A DNA stretch of 43,567 nt, from assembly GCA_003278345.1 (NCBI GenBank), contig QCFH01000012.1, forward strand, positions 1 to 43,567, written 5' to 3'. The notes beneath the pieces were generated by a model. The model was given only the letters and a program-made list of their open reading frames with translations, searched no databases and was not told the DNA's origin. Both the position numbers and the translations under genes were made by a program. Of this stretch, positions 1 to 6,359 are shown one piece after another; within the stretch, counting starts at the first letter, position 1; the number at the start of each line of letters is the position of its first letter. The DNA is from Prochlorococcus sp. AG-363-C02 (GTDB taxonomy: Bacteria; Cyanobacteriota; Cyanobacteriia; PCC-6307; Cyanobiaceae).

Positions 1-50
1 GCGATCTCAGAGAATTCAAATTTTCTATCCAAACTTTATCCAAACTTGAG
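1..50. repeat. Partial copy of a dispersed intergenic repeat tail
   Basis: The first 50 bases resemble bases 6284-6334. They share GATCTCAG near the start and an AACTTTAT-y-CAAACT block near the end, with interruptions between. The copy may run beyond the left edge of the window. No coding function is seen. Homology is judged by eye, so the call is tentative. Confidence 0.4.
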
Positions 51-52
51 AA

Positions 53-175
53 ATGATAAAAAAGGAAGAAGAAAAGCCACTTAGCAATAAAGAGGACAGG
101 AAAGAAAAGAATGAGAATTCTCTACTGAATTATGAATGCGACGAAAATGACGATGGTGCAGACTGGGAGAGTTAA
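53..175 (+). CDS. Small acidic/charged hypothetical protein (40 aa)
   Basis: An ATG-to-TAA frame of 41 codons encodes a very hydrophilic peptide: a Lys/Glu-rich first half and an Asp/Glu-rich end finishing DDGADWES. No membrane segment or known motif is visible. It lies 12 bases upstream of a second small acidic gene on the same strand, so the two may be co-transcribed. The family is not recognised. Length and composition leave a real chance that it is not translated. Confidence 0.4.
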   Translation: MIKKEEEKPLSNKEDRKEKNENSLLNYECDENDDGADWES

Positions 176-187
176 AAGAACTAAGCA

Positions 188-361
188 ATGAAATATCGCA
201 TCACTAGACACGATGGAGAGGAAGACGAGATCACATCTCAGATTTTTGACAACTACGATGATGCCTATGACTTGCTAGAGGAGATCTGTGGAGATATGTG
301 CTGCTCTGATGCTGACTATGAAGATCAACCTTACTATGAAATAGTTGAGATGAAAGAGTGA
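188..361 (+). CDS. Small acidic conserved-type protein (57 aa)
   Basis: This complete frame starts MKYRITRHDGEEDEI and ends EIVEMKE. About a third of its residues are Asp or Glu. It has three cysteines, two of them adjacent (MCCSD), and many tyrosines in the second half (DQPYYEIVE). The even, protein-like composition and the predicted beta-then-helix start argue for a real gene. It looks like one of the small conserved hypothetical proteins of marine picocyanobacteria, but the function is unknown. It follows the 40-residue gene at a short distance. Confidence 0.65.
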   Translation: MKYRITRHDGEEDEITSQIFDNYDDAYDLLEEICGDMCCSDADYEDQPYYEIVEMKE

Positions 362-376
362 GCATACCTATCAATA

Positions 377-408
377 AAGGGATCTCCGCTTTTGATCAAA
401 TAAATTCG
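377..408. repeat. Short copy of the repeat tail seen at 6281
   Basis: AAGGGATCTC followed by GCT, TTGA, CAAA and ATTCG matches bases 6281-6313 with a few substitutions and one missing base. At 6281 this sequence directly follows a decayed EVE gene start. Here it stands alone between two small genes and ends one base before the 43-residue minus-strand gene. Confidence 0.45.
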
Positions 409-540
409 TTAATTCTTTATAGGTATGGGCATCATCTTCCCACCACCTTGATCATCATCATCTTCAAATGAGAAGAAGATAACCACTATTCCTAAAGTCG
501 CCATAAACAATGAATAAGAGATAACTGCAAATTCACTCAT
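409..540 (-). CDS. Single-helix small membrane protein (43 aa)
   Basis: The frame on the minus strand reads MSEFAVISYSLFMATLG onward. One hydrophobic helix spans about residues 4-24, then an acidic patch FEDDDD, a GGG turn and a short tail KMMPIPIKN. This is the plan of a one-helix thylakoid or plasma membrane peptide with a charged face, as in small photosystem or NDH accessory subunits. It matches none of those that I can recall. No partner gene is adjacent in the same orientation except the 70-residue gene beyond it. Confidence 0.55.
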   Translation of the reverse strand: MSEFAVISYSLFMATLGIVVIFFSFEDDDDQGGGKMMPIPIKN

Positions 541-603
541 TTCTTTTTAGTTACTAATTTCGAAAAAGACTATCAGAAGTAAGAAAAGATAATGTGCCTA
601 ATT

Positions 604-816
604 TTACAACCGCATTTTTTTAGGAGGGTTTTGATTAGAACTATTCTCACTCCTATATAATTGATGTATACCTTCTAACTGATTATAAATAGCTAACAAT
701 TGTGCGCTGACATGGTCAATATTTTCAATGCCCTGTAAGTCAAAAATAATCCTTTCAATTCGATTCTTTGATTCGATTAAAACATGGCACTCTCTAGTTC
801 CTGATTCGTATAGCAT
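604..816 (-). CDS. Hypothetical protein (70 aa)
   Basis: The ATG at 816 was chosen over an upstream GTG at 828, which would add four residues. The protein has a mixed alpha/beta-looking first part (RIERIIFDLQGIENIDHVSAQLLAIYNQL) and a polar, basic C-terminus with PPKKMRL. No motif is recognised. It sits between the single-helix gene and the Hli-type gene, all on the minus strand, so a loose operon of tiny genes is possible. Confidence 0.5.
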   Translation of the reverse strand: MLYESGTRECHVLIESKNRIERIIFDLQGIENIDHVSAQLLAIYNQLEGIHQLYRSENSSNQNPPKKMRL

Positions 817-860
817 AAGCTTAAGCACTCAATTTTAAGAAGAAATATTTAAGGGAAAAG

Positions 861-953
861 CTATAGAAAAGATGTCAAAATTAATATAGAAACTCCAATC
901 ATAGCCAACCTGCCATTAAAGATTTCAGCTTTTCTAAGATTAGAGAAAGACAT
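861..953 (-). CDS. Miniature high-light-inducible (Hli/SCP) type protein, 30 aa
   Basis: The 31-codon frame encodes MSFSNLRKAEIFNGRLAMIG followed by a short hydrophobic run ending SILILTSFL. Residues 9-20 (A-E-I-F-N-G-R-L-A-M-I-G) are the chlorophyll-binding signature of the Hli/LHC superfamily, with the Glu and Asn/Arg ligand positions intact. Known Hli proteins of picocyanobacteria run on for a further 10-20 residues, often to a TGQ-like end. This one stops early, so it is either a truncated copy or a minimal member. An in-frame TAG four codons upstream excludes a longer N-terminus. Hli proteins bind chlorophyll or carotenoid near photosystems under stress; activity of this short form is unproven. 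Confidence 0.6.
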   Translation of the reverse strand: MSFSNLRKAEIFNGRLAMIGVSILILTSFL

Positions 954-1210
954 AGTTCTAAGCTAAGAAGTCTTAAACGCTAATTAAGTTAACAAAGCGA
1001 CAGCGAACATATCTGTAGCTATTAATGCTCTTATTTATTAACAACGAGAAAATCCAAAATGAATATCCTATTTAGTATATATCACTACATAATTCATCCT
1101 AAAGATGTCAGCCTTTAGGAATAAATACTTTCCATAATATATTTTTGTAGCATTAGATACATCTCAAAAATAATAGATATTTATCTTTATTTCAACCCAA
1201 AAATTACATC
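954..1210. other. Intergenic region with one stem-loop
   Basis: Very AT-rich DNA without a convincing gene. The only structure seen is an 8-bp inverted repeat, TCCTAAAG at 1097-1104 and CTTTAGGA at 1113-1120, with an 8-base loop. It is not followed by a T-run, so it is not a classic terminator. It could belong to the leader of the gene at 1211. Confidence 0.4.
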
Positions 1211-1363
1211 ATGGAAGCCATAAGTCTAAAAAAGCAAAATTCAATAAGAAAAGCAATTACAAGAAAATTTAAGGAAGCCAAGCCATCCGCAATTGGCTTT
1301 CAAAGGGATACTTTTAAGCCTTATCTAAAAGTCAATAAATCAAATCTTAAAAAATCTCTTTAA
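1211..1363 (+). CDS. Small basic hypothetical protein (50 aa)
   Basis: The ATG-to-TAA frame encodes a strongly basic peptide: 14 lysines or more, with RKAITRKFKEAKPSAIGF in the middle. No membrane segment or known domain is visible. It ends three bases before the start of the acidic 54-residue gene on the same strand, suggesting a co-transcribed pair. The composition could suit nucleic-acid or ribosome contact, but that is a guess. Confidence 0.45.
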   Translation: MEAISLKKQNSIRKAITRKFKEAKPSAIGFQRDTFKPYLKVNKSNLKKSL

Positions 1364-1366
1364 ACA

Positions 1367-1531
1367 ATGGATGATAATCAAGACTTTTACGAGAAAAGTC
1401 CTGACCTTTATGAAGAGGTCTTAGTTTCCGAATCCTTAGATCAATACGAAGGTCTTTTGAATCGCTCCAAGAGTACTAAAGCATATCTAAAAAACATTAC
1501 TAAGGAAGTTTCACGCCAAGAGTCATCCTAA
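1367..1531 (+). CDS. Small acidic hypothetical protein (54 aa)
   Basis: The frame starts MDDNQDFYEKSPDLYEEVLV and ends TKEVSRQESS. The first 30 residues are acidic and look helical; the second half carries lysines. No family is recognised. It begins three bases after the stop of the basic 50-residue gene and ends 35 bases before the palindrome at 1567, which probably belongs to the next operon. Confidence 0.5.
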   Translation: MDDNQDFYEKSPDLYEEVLVSESLDQYEGLLNRSKSTKAYLKNITKEVSRQESS

Positions 1532-1566
1532 AAACCAATCTGCCATTGTCGTGATAACAAAATGAA

Positions 1567-1579
1567 AACGATTATCGTT
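1567..1579. promoter_or_regulatory. Fur/Zur-like palindromic operator
   Basis: AACGATTATCGTT is a perfect 6-1-6 palindrome ending 44 bases before the start of the CobW-like gene. It has the GAT-T-ATC core of Fur-family metal regulator boxes. A sister site with the same core (AATGATTATCATT) is at 4468-4480. Many CobW/COG0523 genes are known to be controlled by Zur or Fur. Assignment to a particular regulator is inference. Confidence 0.5.
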
Positions 1580-1623
1580 CTAATCCTTTGATAGGGTCGA
1601 AAATGTTTGGTCTTACCTAAAAG

Positions 1624-2409
1624 ATGGGACAAAAATGGTTGATTTCAGGTTCACCAGGGTGCGGAAAGACCACCTGGATACTTAACACAATCAAACGCAA
1701 TCAAGGTAATTGCGGATATTTACGTCTCACTGAGCAGGCTAATAACGGTCAAGAAAAATCACCTGAATCTCTAATTGATTACACATTCTTAAAAGATCAG
1801 GTTCCTCATCTACAAGACTTATCGGGCTGTCCTGATATCTCAATTTCAAAGCACAAAGACTCACTAATTTTAATTGAGCTTTCACAATCCCAATCACCTG
1901 AGAAATCAGAAGCAGTCGGGATAAATCCTTACATCAAGAGTCAACTCGAGTCCTTAAAGCTGCAACCTGATAGGCACCTACACTTTGGTCGAGACTCAGA
2001 ATTACCAAATAATGACACATTGGTTTTCAAAGACCTTGCATCTTGGAGCCTCAACCTTACCCAAAGCGTCTGGGATCCACAGAGTCTGAATACCTTTTGG
2101 TTTGAGCTTGTGAATGGAGCCTATGGAGATGTTTATAGAGCCAAGGGTCTCATGAACTTGCCCGATGGACAGTCTATTTTCTTCAACTGGATTGTGAGTC
2201 AAAAAGGGTCACAGTTTCTTCCACTAAAAACAGTTTCCCCCCCTAATGGCAGGCCTGAACGACCATCAGGGCTTGTCATACAAGGACAAGGACTTGATTG
2301 CATAAACATTCAGTCAACGATCAATCTCTGCCTGCTAAACGATGCCTTACTCGAAATGCATCAAATGCCTCTACGAGATCGACAATCAGAAGCACTTCGC
2401 GCAAGCTAA
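1624..2409 (+). CDS. CobW-like (G3E-type) P-loop protein
   Basis: A 261-residue protein with an N-terminal Walker A motif GSPGCGKTT (residues 9-17) right after the first beta strand. A C-terminal region from about residue 150 resembles the CobW C-terminal domain (GDVYRAKGLMNLPDG, then LVIQGQGLD and INLCLLND). CobW-type proteins are NTP-driven metal chaperones. The middle is short and divergent: I see no clear NKxD guanine motif and no CxCC metal motif, so nucleotide choice and metal are uncertain. It is the first gene of a run with two phosphoesterase-fold genes, the next starting five bases after its stop. A Fur/Zur-like palindrome lies upstream, fitting metal-responsive control. Confidence 0.65.
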   Translation: MGQKWLISGSPGCGKTTWILNTIKRNQGNCGYLRLTEQANNGQEKSPESLIDYTFLKDQVPHLQDLSGCPDISISKHKDSLILIELSQSQSPEKSEAVGINPYIKSQLESLKLQPDRHLHFGRDSELPNNDTLVFKDLASWSLNLTQSVWDPQSLNTFWFELVNGAYGDVYRAKGLMNLPDGQSIFFNWIVSQKGSQFLPLKTVSPPNGRPERPSGLVIQGQGLDCINIQSTINLCLLNDALLEMHQMPLRDRQSEALRAS

Positions 2410-2414
2410 TCATC

Positions 2415-3230
2415 ATGAAACATGCAATTATCTCCTGCCTACATGCCAACCTAGCTGCTGTAAAAGCAGTGCTAAATGATATTGATCAAAAAGGAATTAG
2501 CGACATCACCTGTCTTGGTGATTTAGTGGGCTATGGGCCACAACCGAATGAAGTAGTAGATCTAGTACGAGAACGTGATATTGCTAGCTGTCAAGGGTGC
2601 TGGGATGAAGATATTATTGAGGGTCTTAATGCATGCGAATGCAGCTACCCATCTCAACTAGCTGAAAAGCGTGGACATCTAGCTCATGAGTGGACAGCAG
2701 AACAATTAACAGATATCAACAAAGATTTTCTAGCAAGTTTGCCAACATCAATACGTAGAGATCGCATCCTGTTTGTTCATGGCAGTCCCAATAGCCAACA
2801 TGAGTATCTTCTACCTGACATGAATGCATTTGCAGCACTTGAAAGAGTTGAGAAAGCCGGAGCTGATACCTTATTTTGTGGACACACTCATCAACCTTAT
2901 GTACGTGAACTAAAAAATGGATCAATTCGTGTGAGGCTACAAAACACGTCTAATCACAATGCAGAAGAAAAAGAAATAAACTTACCGATGCGAAAAATAG
3001 TCAATGCAGGATCAGTAGGCGAACCTCGTCATGGTAGTACTAATGCCACCTATGTAATCCATGATGATGTTACTGGAGAAGTTGAGATCAAAGAGGTGGC
3101 CTATGACATCGGACTAACATGCCAAGCCATTATTGATGCCGGATTACCACGAATATTCGCATGGAGGCTGAGTCATGGCTTTGAATTTGCTGAGCAAGCC
3201 GAAGATGCTAGTCATGTTTGCGAACGATGA
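2415..3230 (+). CDS. Metallophosphoesterase family protein
   Basis: The start at ATG 2415 gives 271 residues and places the first strand at the N-terminus. An upstream in-frame start would overlap the previous gene by over 100 bases. Calcineurin-like motifs in order: S-C-L-H-A-N (residues 7-12), CLGDLVGYGP (33-42), CQGCWDED (59-66), VHGSP (121-125), GHTHQPY (156-162) and VNAGSVGEPR near residue 197. In the usual family the first motif is DxH and the third GNxD/E. Here the Asp is Cys8 and the Asn is replaced, so two metal ligands are unusual while the GD and both later His motifs are kept. It may have altered activity. Substrate unknown. Its stop overlaps the next gene by ATGA. Confidence 0.7.
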   Translation: MKHAIISCLHANLAAVKAVLNDIDQKGISDITCLGDLVGYGPQPNEVVDLVRERDIASCQGCWDEDIIEGLNACECSYPSQLAEKRGHLAHEWTAEQLTDINKDFLASLPTSIRRDRILFVHGSPNSQHEYLLPDMNAFAALERVEKAGADTLFCGHTHQPYVRELKNGSIRVRLQNTSNHNAEEKEINLPMRKIVNAGSVGEPRHGSTNATYVIHDDVTGEVEIKEVAYDIGLTCQAIIDAGLPRIFAWRLSHGFEFAEQAEDASHVCER

Positions 3231-3940
3231 TTGAGCGCTGGGCACTAGTGAGTGGTCTAAAAGGTGACCTAGAAACCTACGAGCTGATTCAACGTGATTT
3301 AAAGAAGGCTCGCGGAGTTACGGCCTTATTTGTCCTGGGAGATATGGTCGGGCCAGAACGCAACTGCGATGCATTGTTAAATCGACTACAGAATCCACGA
3401 CGTGATGAGTTACAACCTCAATGCATTTATGGCTGGTGGGAAGAGCAACTACTTACAGAGCAGGGACTACGTGGCCAGCAAAAGGCCGATGCTTTGCGAC
3501 TAAATCAAGGACAAGAAGCAGTAACAGCCTTATTGAATGCCGTTGATACCTATCATCTCAAATGGCTATCATCACTTCAATTTGGCTTCATTGAATTGGA
3601 CTGCGGTCTAATTCACGGAAGCTCAGCAGATATTGGAGATAACCTTACACCAGAAACCTCTCCGCTAATTCTTATTGATCGCCTCACTCGACTTGATGTA
3701 AACAGATTATTTACAGCACACAGCACTAAACAATTTCATCTTGAGCTCACTGGGGGAGGGCTCGATTCACAGGTAAAAGACTTGAATGGCGAAAGTCAAT
3801 ATCAGCAGAAAGTATCTAAACAAAGCATCATTGGGATTGGAGCAGGGGCGAATTACACCATCTATGACATTGGTAGTGATGAAACACACTTTCTGACCGT
3901 TGGTGGTCAGTACAATACAAAAGGGAAGGGTTTTGCATAA
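3227..3940 (+). CDS. Degenerate metallophosphoesterase-fold protein (probable pseudoenzyme)
   Basis: The ATG at 3227 overlaps the preceding stop by four bases (ATGA); an upstream TTG would add only three residues. The 237-residue protein follows the family fold: opening strand WALVSGLKGDLETYE, FVLGDMVGP (residues 35-43), YGWWEEQL, LIHGSS, TAHSTKQF and a C-terminal GIGAGANYTIYDI. The catalytic residues are mostly gone: the first DxH motif is S-G-L-K-G-D and the GHxH motif is A-H-S-T. Only the GD and one His of LIHGS clearly remain. It is probably a divergent paralog of its neighbour, perhaps a regulatory or structural partner. Function unknown. Confidence 0.6.
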   Translation: MIERWALVSGLKGDLETYELIQRDLKKARGVTALFVLGDMVGPERNCDALLNRLQNPRRDELQPQCIYGWWEEQLLTEQGLRGQQKADALRLNQGQEAVTALLNAVDTYHLKWLSSLQFGFIELDCGLIHGSSADIGDNLTPETSPLILIDRLTRLDVNRLFTAHSTKQFHLELTGGGLDSQVKDLNGESQYQQKVSKQSIIGIGAGANYTIYDIGSDETHFLTVGGQYNTKGKGFA

Positions 3941-3984
3941 CAAGCATTCTTATAAGTAATTCTTATTTGCTTCAAATACTAATT

Positions 3985-4092
3985 AGATAGAGTAAAGAAA
4001 TGAGGGTGAGATTGTTAATCCATCCACACATCACAATATCGCTTAGATCCGCTGGCATTACAAGGACTACGTTACTGGCCAATGAAGAGTAA
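3985..4092 (+). repeat. Decayed copy of the EVE gene upstream and 5' region
   Basis: Bases 3985-4092 align with 16790-16907, the leader and first codons of the EVE-domain gene. Shared blocks include TAAAGAAATGAGGGTGAG, GTTAATCCATCCACACATC and CAATATCGCT. The translated end still reads RYWPMKSNPN in the frame of the intact CWLMKSEPD. The ATG has become CTG. It carries one copy of the CCATCCACACA unit where 6162 and 16816 have two. It is a relic, not a working gene. Confidence 0.75.
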
Positions 4093-4219
4093 TCCAAATT
4101 TTTCTCAAATGACCTCTCCTAATTATGAGGCAAGTTAACCCAGTAAGCCTACTTATTAGATCAAGTAAAGAACAAATTGTTCTATGGATGTTCGAAAGGT
4201 TTTTTAAAAAATATGATTT

Positions 4220-4426
4220 CTAGCTACTCATGTCACTAGTGTGAAATTCATGAGCAAGTTCAATATCTTCAAGATCTTGTTTTGTTAATTCATAGTTCGA
4301 CCCATCTCTCTTCAGCTTTTCTTCTACCCAAGCAATACATTCCTCCAGATTTGGATATTCAGGTTTTTTGCTTACAATCCAATCTTGTAATTGATTAGAA
4401 ACAAACCAGGTAAATTTCAACTCCAT
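4220..4426 (-). CDS. Hypothetical protein (68 aa)
   Basis: The ATG at 4426 was chosen; the frame opens with TTG four codons earlier. The sequence starts MELKFTWFVSNQLQDWI and has an amphipathic helical centre (NLEECIAWVEEKLKRDG), then an acidic helix and the tail AHEFHTSDMSS. No domain is recognised and no membrane helix is seen. A Fur/Zur-like palindrome lies 42 bases upstream of its start, almost the same distance as the sister site has from the CobW-like gene, so shared metal-responsive control is plausible. Confidence 0.55.
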   Translation of the reverse strand: MELKFTWFVSNQLQDWIVSKKPEYPNLEECIAWVEEKLKRDGSNYELTKQDLEDIELAHEFHTSDMSS

Positions 4427-4467
4427 AAAATAATTCAAATTTTAGTGGTCATATTAGAACAAATAAG

Positions 4468-4480
4468 AATGATTATCATT
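4468..4480. promoter_or_regulatory. Second Fur/Zur-like palindromic operator
   Basis: AATGATTATCATT is a perfect 6-1-6 palindrome. Its reverse complement, AATGATAATCATT, is the centre of the classical Fur box. It differs from the site at 1567-1579 only by the symmetric C/G to T/A pair. It is 42 bases before the minus-strand ATG at 4426 and about 300 bases before the ArsJ gene; the first is the likelier target. Confidence 0.5.
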
Positions 4481-4693
4481 ACCGTTTCACAGAGCTTTAA
4501 TTCCATTGCAAACCATTCCACGAAACTTCCAGGAGTAATAGGGAAGCCAATAAGCGTTTCAGATATCCTTTCTAGCTATTTTTGAAACTATCAACTATTT
4601 GAGGGAGAATAAAAGCAAGTTTTAATGCTGGATGGATGGGAATCCAAAAGGAAACTCATTCTAGCAAAATTCTAGCAAGCATAAAGACCTCCT

Positions 4694-4757
4694 AATCCCT
4701 TGTCACAACTGGAATATGACTGAACCTAACTACTGGTTAATGAAGTGTGAGCCTTGA
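4694..4757 (+). repeat. Relic of an EVE gene start
   Basis: The sequence AATCCCTTGTCACAACTGGA lines up with ATCCCATGGCACAACAGGAA at 6220. The frame beginning at 4716 reads MTEPNYWLMKCEP and stops with TGA. YWLMKxEP is the conserved opening of EVE-domain proteins. Nothing of the remaining gene follows, so this is a gene fragment. Confidence 0.7.
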
Positions 4758-4778
4758 GTAATAGCAAGCACTTAAATA

Positions 4779-6038
4779 ATGAAATTATCATCTCTTCAGC
4801 AATACGGGATCGTTACTACAAATTATTGGGCGTTCACTCTGACAGATGGCGCACTTCGCATGTTGGTGGTTTTTCATTTTCATCAACTTGGCTATACAGC
4901 TTTAGAGATTGCATTTCTTTTTTTGTTTTATGAGTTCTTTGGGGTCATTACTAATCTCTATGGCGGCTGGATTGGTGCTCGATATGGCCTACGACTAACT
5001 CTCTGGGCAGGCACACTTCTTCAAATCAGTGCTCTTTTGATGCTGGTTCCTGTTGCTGCAAGTTGGCCGAAATTTCTAAGCGTTAGTTATGTCATGGTTG
5101 CGCAAGCAATTAGTGGTATTGCTAAAGACCTCAACAAAATGAGTGCAAAGAGTGCAATCAAAACAGTCGTACCTGAAACCCCTGAAGAAGAACAAAAAGG
5201 GAAAAAGAAGTTGTTCAAATGGGTTGCTGTTTTAACAGGATCAAAGAATGCCCTAAAGGGTGTTGGGTTTTTCCTAGGTGGAGCATTACTAACTGGCTTT
5301 GGTTTTAATAAAGCGGTTGGGGTAATGGCGATTGGCTTGGCGTTGTCATTTCTTATGACATTGATCTTGCCGGGTGATATTGGACGGATGAAGGAAAAAC
5401 CAATATTTAAGGACCTTTTCTCAAAATCAAAAGGAATTAACACTCTCTCGACTGCACGTTTCTTTCTCTTCGGAGCTAGAGATGTGTGGTTCGTAGTCGC
5501 ATTACCTGTTTTCCTCGAGACATCACTTAATTGGAACTTCTCTGAGATTGGAGCTTTCCTAGGCCTATGGATTATTGGCTACGGTTTTGTACAAGCATTG
5601 GCCCCAACTTTAAGAAATCTTTGGGGGAAGAAGTCGAGCCCAGGAGTTTCAACGGTTCAGTTCTGGAGTGCTTTGCTGATGGGGATACCTGGACTAATAG
5701 CCATTGCATTATGGAGACAGAATGATCCAAGCATTGCCATTACTACTGGTTTAATTGCGTTCGGAATAGTTTTCGCAATGAATTCTTCTATCCATTCATT
5801 CATGGTTTTGGCTTATACAGATGTTGAGAATGTAAGCCTCAACGTTGGCTTCTATTACATGGCAAATGCGGCAGGCAGGCTTCTTGGGACGCTTCTTTCA
5901 GGAGTTTTGTTTGTACTGGGAGATACTCCTTATTTAGGCATGCAGATTTGTTTGTGGTGTTCCAGCTTATTTATCCTCTGCTCATGGTTGAGCAGCCTTC
6001 AGCTTCCTTCACTAAAGAACTCTGGATGTGTTAATTAA
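4779..6038 (+). CDS. arsJ: ArsJ-type organoarsenical efflux MFS transporter
   Basis: A 419-residue integral membrane protein with about 12 hydrophobic segments. The opening NYWAFTLTDGALRMLVVFHF, then EFFGVITNLYGGWIGARYGL, QAISGIAKDLNKMSAKSAIK and FKWVAVLTGSKNALKGVGFF, are hallmarks I associate with ArsJ. ArsJ is the major-facilitator exporter of 1-arseno-3-phosphoglycerate, a product made when glyceraldehyde-3-phosphate dehydrogenase uses arsenate. The inner-membrane location is clear from sequence. In many bacteria arsJ sits beside a dedicated gapdh gene; none is present here, so the housekeeping enzyme may serve. No ArsR-type regulator is adjacent. Flanked on both sides by EVE relics. Confidence 0.8.
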   Translation: MKLSSLQQYGIVTTNYWAFTLTDGALRMLVVFHFHQLGYTALEIAFLFLFYEFFGVITNLYGGWIGARYGLRLTLWAGTLLQISALLMLVPVAASWPKFLSVSYVMVAQAISGIAKDLNKMSAKSAIKTVVPETPEEEQKGKKKLFKWVAVLTGSKNALKGVGFFLGGALLTGFGFNKAVGVMAIGLALSFLMTLILPGDIGRMKEKPIFKDLFSKSKGINTLSTARFFLFGARDVWFVVALPVFLETSLNWNFSEIGAFLGLWIIGYGFVQALAPTLRNLWGKKSSPGVSTVQFWSALLMGIPGLIAIALWRQNDPSIAITTGLIAFGIVFAMNSSIHSFMVLAYTDVENVSLNVGFYYMANAAGRLLGTLLSGVLFVLGDTPYLGMQICLWCSSLFILCSWLSSLQLPSLKNSGCVN

Positions 6039-6077
6039 ATAGTCTCACAATCCAAAGAGATCACTTCTGCACTGCCC

Positions 6078-6262
6078 AGGAAACGTTTTGAATAATATTT
6101 TCTATAAGCTGAGATCTGTTGGCTATTAGTAATCAAAACTTGATTGAAATAGAATAAAGAAATGAGGGTGAGAATGTTAATCCATCCACACACCATCCAC
6201 ACATCGCAATATCGCTGAGATCCCATGGCACAACAGGAACCACGCTACTGGCTAATGAAAAG
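6078..6262 (+). repeat. Decayed copy of the EVE gene promoter region and start
   Basis: About 185 bases are nearly identical to 16723-16907, covering AGGAAACG, GAATAATATTTTCTAT, GTAATCAAAACT, GATTGAAATAGAATAAAGAA and the paired CCATCCACACA units, then the gene start. From ATG 6224 the frame reads MAQQEPRYWLMKSAQSALAR and soon stops at TGA 6297. The upstream part is better kept than the coding part, which suggests a recent duplication of the leader. Confidence 0.85.
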
Positions 6263-6280
6263 CGCACAATCAGCTTTAGC

Positions 6281-6334
6281 AAGGGATCTCAGCTATTGAC
6301 CAAAATCCATTCGAACTTTATTCAAACTGATAAG
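6281..6334. repeat. Repeat tail shared with bases 1-50 and 377-408
   Basis: The sequence from AAGGGATCTC to CAAACTGATAAG follows the truncated EVE start. Its first half recurs at 377-408 and its second half, AACTTTAT-y-CAAACT, at the very start of the window. It is not part of the intact EVE gene, so it is a separate repeated segment. It lies between the convergent ends of arsJ and ureC. Confidence 0.45.
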
Positions 6335-6359
6335 CAATCGCTTGAGGTATTATTCATTG

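Larger units (their letters stand above)
4427..4778. other. Intergenic region with palindrome and EVE relic
   Basis: This stretch holds the palindrome at 4468-4480, a direct repeat of TTCTAGCAA around 4661-4678 and a short EVE gene relic at 4694-4757. An open frame at 4391-4585 starts with TTG inside the opposite gene and has no family features, so it is not called. The promoter of the ArsJ gene must lie near the right end; no clear boxes are seen. Confidence 0.5.

Noticed and set aside
2298-2414. Longer N-terminus for the first phosphoesterase
   Set aside because: It overlaps the CobW-like gene and lacks any resemblance to the family; ATG 2415 places the first beta strand at the N-terminus.
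4391-4585. Open frame of 64 codons on the plus strand
   Set aside because: It starts with TTG inside the opposite 68-residue gene, has no family features and covers the palindrome and relic region.
6035-6226. Open frame of 63 codons on the minus strand
   Set aside because: It is the antisense of the EVE leader repeat, so its sequence is explained by the repeat. The same frame is not kept in the other copies.
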